DNA from: Hydractinia symbiolongicarpus
Taxonomy: Eukaryota; Cnidaria; Hydrozoa; Anthoathecata; Hydractiniidae
Direction: 5' to 3'
DNA length: 64,000 nt
NCBI RefSeq assembly: GCF_029227915.1
Contig: NC_079887.1
Span: 13,640,001-13,704,000 of the forward strand
Below are positions 58,481-64,000 of this stretch, piece after piece; within the stretch, counting starts at the first letter, position 1; every line of letters starts with the position of its first letter. The translations under genes and the position numbers were made by a program. Under the pieces are notes generated by a model. The model worked only from the letters and a program-made list of their open reading frames with translations, did not search any database and was not told where the DNA came from.

Positions 58481-59879
58481 CGCAAATTAGCGCGAACACA
58501 CTTTTTTAATAAAAAAATTGAGCATATGTGCGCAAAATCCATTTCTATAATCCTTTTAAAGACGACGGACAAAAAGTTTATCTTTAAAAAATTATAATAT
58601 TAAATTTTCAGGAAGATGGTAAAATTTTACATAATGTCGTCTTTTTAGAAAATATTAAGAACCTAGAATCTTGAACGTTTTCTTCTTTGCTTTTCCATTC
58701 TTCGTTTAATACGCCTCACGAAAATCCATATTGAAATGCCCGCCTTAATGTTATTAGACATATTTCATTAACGAAATCAATTAAATCAGCCTAAATTTTA
58801 CTTGTAATGAAAACGTCCCTGCGATAAAAAACAATATGATTAACTCTGATGTCACAAATTAGAACGAAAAAAATAACGCAACTTAATGCCGGATGAAAAC
58901 CAACCTTAAGCGCAAGTTTGCAATTTTTTTCAACTAAAGTTTTTGAACCAAAAAAAATTAAATAACTTCCGTCCTTTGACTTTGAAATCATTGTCCTACA
59001 GAAAACTCCCTTTTTCGTAAACAAACTAAAAAAAATCAAAAATCAATGTCTGATTGATACTCGTTCTTAGGACCCTTGAAACGAAGTTTGTCCTTGTTTT
59101 TGTTATTTAATTTTGACTCCATCGCGGCAACGAGTTTAAAAAAACTTTAGTATACCTCAACCGATATTTCTTGCAATATAACATACCACATATTGCATTC
59201 CAACTAATGTATAGCAAATTACGACATAATCCCAAATGGGACGACTCACGCCATCTCAGGCGACAGAGGCTGTATACTAGATTGATAAGTACATGCCAAG
59301 CTATAATATATTTGTTGACAAGTAATGTTTTTAGGAAAACCTGATTCTTTGATTTAGGGACAATTGAAACGAGGCGCGGTGTTAAAAGATTAAATTGGAA
59401 TTTAGCAAGTGTGGTCTGGCATTACAAAGTTATTAACTTAATTTAGATCCCATCAATAATTTTTAAAATAATAAAATGCTTTGCATTTTTATGTAATCAC
59501 TGTCAGTAGAGGTTAATCCCAAGCAGTGATGTTTGAGATTAATGATTAACTTTTATTGACTCATTTTTTTATCTTCACTTTAATGAGCGAAGCATTTTTT
59601 ATTTTTGCCGCGCACCCGTACTATTCCAAAACGCACCTTCTTTGAGAAAGCGAATTTATACACTATCATCTTCATCATTATTAGTGATATGGATGATTTC
59701 GTTGCACGGGCGCGCTGAAGAATGTTACTAGCGAGTTTTACACGGTCTTTAAGTGGCCTACGTGTGCCAAAAAGAAGCGACTTGGCGGCCTGCCTGCTGC
59801 AGAGACTATTTCAGCCTTTTGTTTATATTTAAAAAATGACGAAAGAACTGCCTTTGTTTTAAGAATTTGTCCATAATTG
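58481..59879. other. non-coding, no gene recognised
   Basis: AT-rich sequence. A minus ORF of 82 codons at 58.8-59.04 kb has no recognisable feature. Confidence 0.35.
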
Positions 59880-60140
59880 TGGTGGTACACATCCACCTTA
59901 GCATTGTCATATTATTCTACTCCATTTCCATTTCATTGCACATGTCTCATTATCGGACAGCATAACATTTCTTACACAGGCCTCACATAAGCCTTCCTTT
60001 TACCTCAAACGCAACACTCTGTTAGTTAACAAAGAAACTAACTTTCTAAGCGTTTTTTTCTAAGCAGAACCTGTCCTGAATGTAACACATCTCCTAAAAA
60101 TCCCTTTACTACACAGCATATAAACTAAATAAAAGCGTTT
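59880..60140 (-). mobile_element. LINE fragment, same family as in RFC2 intron 1
   Basis: Aligns with 31.76-31.96 kb: CATGTCTCATTATCGGACAG, TACACAGGCCTCA, CTTTTACCTCAA, ACTCTGTTAGT and TTTTTCTAAGCAGAACCT occur in the same order and spacing. Heavily mutated, no open frame. Confidence 0.75.
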
Positions 60141-61230
60141 CGAAGACGAAACGAACAACAAAATAGTAAACACAGAACACGACTTCTTGCAATGCTATAC
60201 ATTGACTGAGTCACTTAACCAGCCGAGTGGCTAGTTAAATGACTCACACGTAATTTACTTAAAACCTGCCAAATAACTTTACGTAGATTTTTTGTATCCT
60301 TTCTTTATCTTATCTTAAACTTATGAATCACTCTTCCAATAACTTTCATCAGTTGCTCAACCACTATCAACCGTCTTCTTTCACGCGCATCACATGTTGA
60401 AACAGTTTATTATTATATTAAACTGACAGTCACTCGAGATAACAACATATGTTTTGATTGGCAAGACTCAACTTAAGTATCTTCAGGCGCTGTTCCCCCC
60501 TTTGCAACAACACCTGACACTCCTGCAGCCTTGTCAATTATCATTATATCTTTTTCCTCAAAGAATTATTCACAACGAACTTGCTAAAAAACAGGAAATT
60601 GGTTCAATAAAGAGGAAGTTTAAAATATAGAAATGAAATGATTTATAAAGAAAAAACCCATCCTCTCATAAATTCTTTAACCCAAAGTCAAAAACCCACG
60701 TATATTTCGAATCAAATGTCAAAAAACCTTGTAAAAAACCTTGGATTTTACATGTAGGCTGACAAAAAGATGTCGGAAATAAAACAATAAAAAATAACTT
60801 AACACACACACTTTAAATTTTATAAAATTCGTTTCACTTGTCTTATTATTCTCTATGTGTATAAAAATGTGTCACATTATCATAAAATTTCAAGAAGTCT
60901 TTTTTGTGATTTTTGTAGCTAGCTTATTCCATCATAATTCGTGCTCCAAAAAGAAGAGGATTTTGACAATTAAGGTAGGTATAGATAGCTAGAAAAGAGG
61001 AATAACAACATAACTTGATAGGGTAGAGCTAATTATGCTAAGTGATGGAGCCTCAAAGCTAACATTAGCTATATATGTTCTCCTGGAAGTAATGTAGAAA
61101 CACGGAGTTGTAATATTGTAGTTCCGTGTCCAGGTACAATGTGTTTTAGGCTTTCTTGTCTTGTTTTTTGTGAAATACTTATTGTCTATTCGCTAAGGCA
61201 AATTCATATTCTAATATAAAAACTGTTTAG
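60141..61230. other. 5' region of the TSP1 gene, possible exon remnant
   Basis: Mostly anonymous. About 61065-61133 reads as the end of a TSP1 module on the plus strand (CSPGSNVETRSCNIVVPCPG) with a donor CCAG|GTACAA in phase 1, as in the exons downstream. Its 5' end could not be placed in frame, so it may be a further exon or a remnant. Confidence 0.4.
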
Positions 61231-63941
61231 GAATGCTCACTCAATGGTCTGTGTATGGTGATTGCTCTGCTACATGTCAATCAGGCCTTCAAGCTCCAAC
61301 ACGTTGTATAGGAGCTACATTTGGAGGAAATTGTAATGGTGCTTTATTGGTTCAAAATACTGATTGTAACGTAGAAGTAGCTTGGTATATATCTCACTCA
61401 TGTCGGCTCTACTTTTTTAAATGAGTATTCACTAATTATTTTGACTAATAAATAAAGGTACACTAACGCAATGGGCGCAATGGGGTGCTTGCAGCGAAAA
61501 CTGTCAAAGCAATCCAAATGTTACGCCTACAATATCAAGGACTAGACAATGTGTCGGTGCCACATTTGGTGAAAACTGTGGTGGTGCAAGTCTTACAGTG
61601 CCAGGAACATGTAATGTTGGAGTTGGTTGTCAAGGTATGTACTTTTATTGTTCACCTAATGCATTTTGGAACAACTGACACTGTGGAAATTCTTTACGTC
61701 TTACTAAAAAGTGCAGTTATACTTTTCCTTCTTGTCTTGTGCCGGTATGATTTTGCAATTGGATATAACTAACAATGCCCATCATTCACAATCATATCTT
61801 ATGTACTTTGCTAGGTCAATGGTCTAATTGGGGTGCGTATGGTAGCTGCAGTGAAACATGTCAATCAAATGTTAACTCAGCCCCTACTCAATCCAGAACA
61901 AGGACATGTAATGGTGAAACTTTTTGAACAACTTTGCAGTGCCGTAGACACACGACATTGTAATGTTAGAGTTGCATGCCAAGGTACACTAAATCTCCTT
62001 TTCTGACACATTTTGTTTTCATTATCTACATATTCTTTCTAATTAGATAACTTTATTTAGGAATTCTTACTCCGTGGTCCAGGTACAGTGCATGTTCTGC
62101 GTCCTGTCAGTTAGGCCTTCGAGCTCCAACGCAACAAAAAAACCGTACTTGTGAAAGAGCAACGTTTGGAGGAAATTGTAATGGTGCCTTATTGATTGAA
62201 TCTACTGACTGTACCGTAGAAGTTGCTTGTCCAGCTAGCTTCGTTATTTAAATAGTAAAATGGAAGACAATTACGAACTAAGAATCCTTGATTAAACCTC
62301 TGACTGATCCTGCATGACTATAAAATATCAAAGAAACTTAGCATTACAATATTAAGGTATACTTCTAGCGTATTAGCATAGAGTTGACATTTCTATTTAT
62401 CTAAGGTGTACTAACTCAATGGACCCAATGATCAGCTTGCTCTGCAACCTGTCAACTTGGAGGTACCTCTTCAACAAGAACAAGAACACGTTTATGTCAA
62501 GGAGCAACACAAGGTTGTAACTGTGATGGTTCAATTTTAAGTGAAACAGAAAGTTGTAACTTCCAAGTTGGCTGTCCAGGTATGTGATTGTCTGATATAA
62601 GAAAGCTAATATGGTTGGTAGGTATTACTTCACACAATATTGTGCCATTATTTAGGAGGTCTCTGTATTCGTTCATGAATATGCTAATTATATCTGTTAT
62701 AACTTTCTATATCTTCCTAACACATCCTTTTTTTTATTCCCTTATATTTTTTTTAAACTTTTTCGATAGGAACACTTACCCAATGGGGACCATGGAATTC
62801 TTGCTCAAGCACCTGTAAAGCCAATACGACTATAACTCCTTCTCGAGCTCGGATTAGATTTTGTATTAATACAAGCTTCGATGGTAACTGTTTCGATGTC
62901 TCTTCAGTGTGATTTGTCCAGGTAACCCATTATTGATAGCAGATGTTATCATGACAACCCTTTTTGTTTTTTTTATTAAACACAGTGGAACGTTAAAAAT
63001 CTCAATTTTTTTATTATCGATGAAAGTTTAATATACTAAATATACTTTTAAGTACACGACTTTATAGATCTCGATCTTGACTCAAATTGTTTAAACAAAA
63101 ATTTCTTCTAAGTTCCTTCTGTTCTCCTTCAAGAATGTTCTGTTTATAGTTCCTGGTACTTGGAATCAATGGAGCCAGCGGAGTACTTGCTCAAAAACTT
63201 GTGATATGGGTGAAAGGTCACGGAGTCAAACTTGTACTGACCCTTATTCTGCTAATGCTGGAAATGATTGTGTTGGTTCAAGTACAAGCACATCTACTTG
63301 TAAGATTGCTGACTGTCCAGGTATGATGTAAAAACCAGAGTTTGTTTAAGTTACTTTTTTGACTCCTTTGCTTCCAAAAAATCCAAATCCAAAAATGGGT
63401 GTCGGGGTTTGAGGTTGGCGGGGTGCGTACAGTTACCAATAAAATGTATATAAAATCAGAAGACGGTTACCCTCGGATTTTTTTATTCAAAATTTAATAT
63501 ATTTTTAACTTAATCCAATGGGAGAAAGTAAAGTGATATTAATGTACGACAATACCTTTTTGAAAAAAATAACGTTTCTTGTTTAGTTGCTTGTCCTGTT
63601 CAAAAAAGATGCAACTGGCTCCTCAATTTCCGACAACTGCTCCAGTTCTGGGATACTTTAACATAGACGACTCCACAATTCATGCTGCCATTAATACGTT
63701 GGCTTACTGGACAAAAGAAATTCAAAATCAAATCTGTGCATGTAAGTGAATTTGTTGAAGTTGTTCTAAATTTTGATATACAATGATATTCACCTGAAAT
63801 TTGTTACATGCTAGTAACTTTTTCTTTGTTTTTGATACTGCACTTTTTTTCCTAATAGCTTGCAATCTTCAGTGTTTGCAAGTGAGTGTGAACGCTGTCA
63901 ATTCACATGTTACACAAGTCAAGGCAATGATCGATCGTTAA
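61231..63941 (+). pseudogene. multi-TSP1-repeat gene, 3' part, with several lesions
   Basis: Nine exons, each TSP1 exon beginning and ending in phase 1: 61231-61384, 61458-61634, 61815-61983, 62061-62234, 62406-62579, 62770-62921, 63150-63320, 63587-63741, 63859-63941 (stop TAA). The first seven encode thrombospondin type 1 modules of about 57 residues with the Trp motif (LTQWAQWG, QWSNWGAY, GTWNQWSQ), a CSxxCQ-type motif and six or so Cys; such modules are extracellular adhesion or matrix domains. The last two encode a non-TSP1 tail (YFNIDDSTIHAAINTLAYWT, then a Cys-containing helix). Intact: exons 2 and 7. Lesions: exon 1 lacks the usual CPG end and donor, exon 3 has +1 at a T5 run, exon 4 has CT in place of the GT donor, exon 5 has TGA for Trp (62429-62431), exon 6 is out of frame with an in-frame TGA, and exon 8 has a shift at an A6 run. 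This suggests a decaying gene; homopolymer indels alone could be assembly errors. Hydroid rhamnospondins also carry many TSRs, but no lectin domain is visible here. Confidence 0.75.
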
Positions 63942-64000
63942 ATGAGGTTTGTTTATATTTGAGTAGCTCCATTGTTTTTATTATTTTTTCATCCTCAAGC
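63942..64000. other. 3' flank of the TSP1 gene
   Basis: T-rich sequence to the window edge; no feature seen. Confidence 0.4.

Overview
This is an AT-rich animal nuclear window with short exons, GT-AG introns of about 60 to 2,000 bp and abundant decayed transposons. Gene content (an aminergic-like single-exon GPCR, tandem TSP1 exons, Tigger/pogo, Penelope and LINE remnants) fits a cnidarian, and I would guess a hydrozoan. That placement is inference; nothing here is species-diagnostic.

Layout. 1-17.4 kb is mostly non-coding and repeat-derived, with one candidate small cysteine-rich ORF at about 0.5-0.8 kb (minus). 17.5-32.3 kb is a compact block of three minus-strand housekeeping genes whose exons I assembled in frame: DPH1 (12 exons, 419 aa), CEP20/FOPNL (one coding exon, 164 aa) and RFC2 (11 exons, 342 aa). 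Their introns hold SINEs, MITEs, a perfect 55-bp palindrome, and a degraded LINE that interrupts an older ORF. 32.5-34.3 kb has the 3' end of a Penelope-like element next to two tandem copies of a decayed GPCR fragment. 34.8-43.5 kb is a diverged direct segmental duplication of about 3.4 kb; the right copy carries a 1,597-bp Tigger/pogo element and the left copy keeps the empty TA site. 43.56-48.83 kb is a nearly perfect 2,635-bp tandem duplication containing candidate exons. 50.6-51.8 kb is an intact rhodopsin-family GPCR (405 aa) with a probable 5'-UTR intron. 52-61 kb is repeat-rich non-coding DNA. 61.2-63.9 kb is a run of phase-1 TSP1 exons, several carrying lesions, ending in a non-TSP1 C-terminus.

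Functionally, RFC2 loads PCNA at replication forks, DPH1 starts diphthamide synthesis on eEF2, and CEP20 belongs to centriolar satellites and basal bodies. They share orientation and tight packing but no pathway. All three have a plausible 3' splice acceptor 1-24 nt before the start codon, which would suit trans-splicing or short 5'-UTR introns. All homology statements are from recognition of protein motifs by eye; no search was run.
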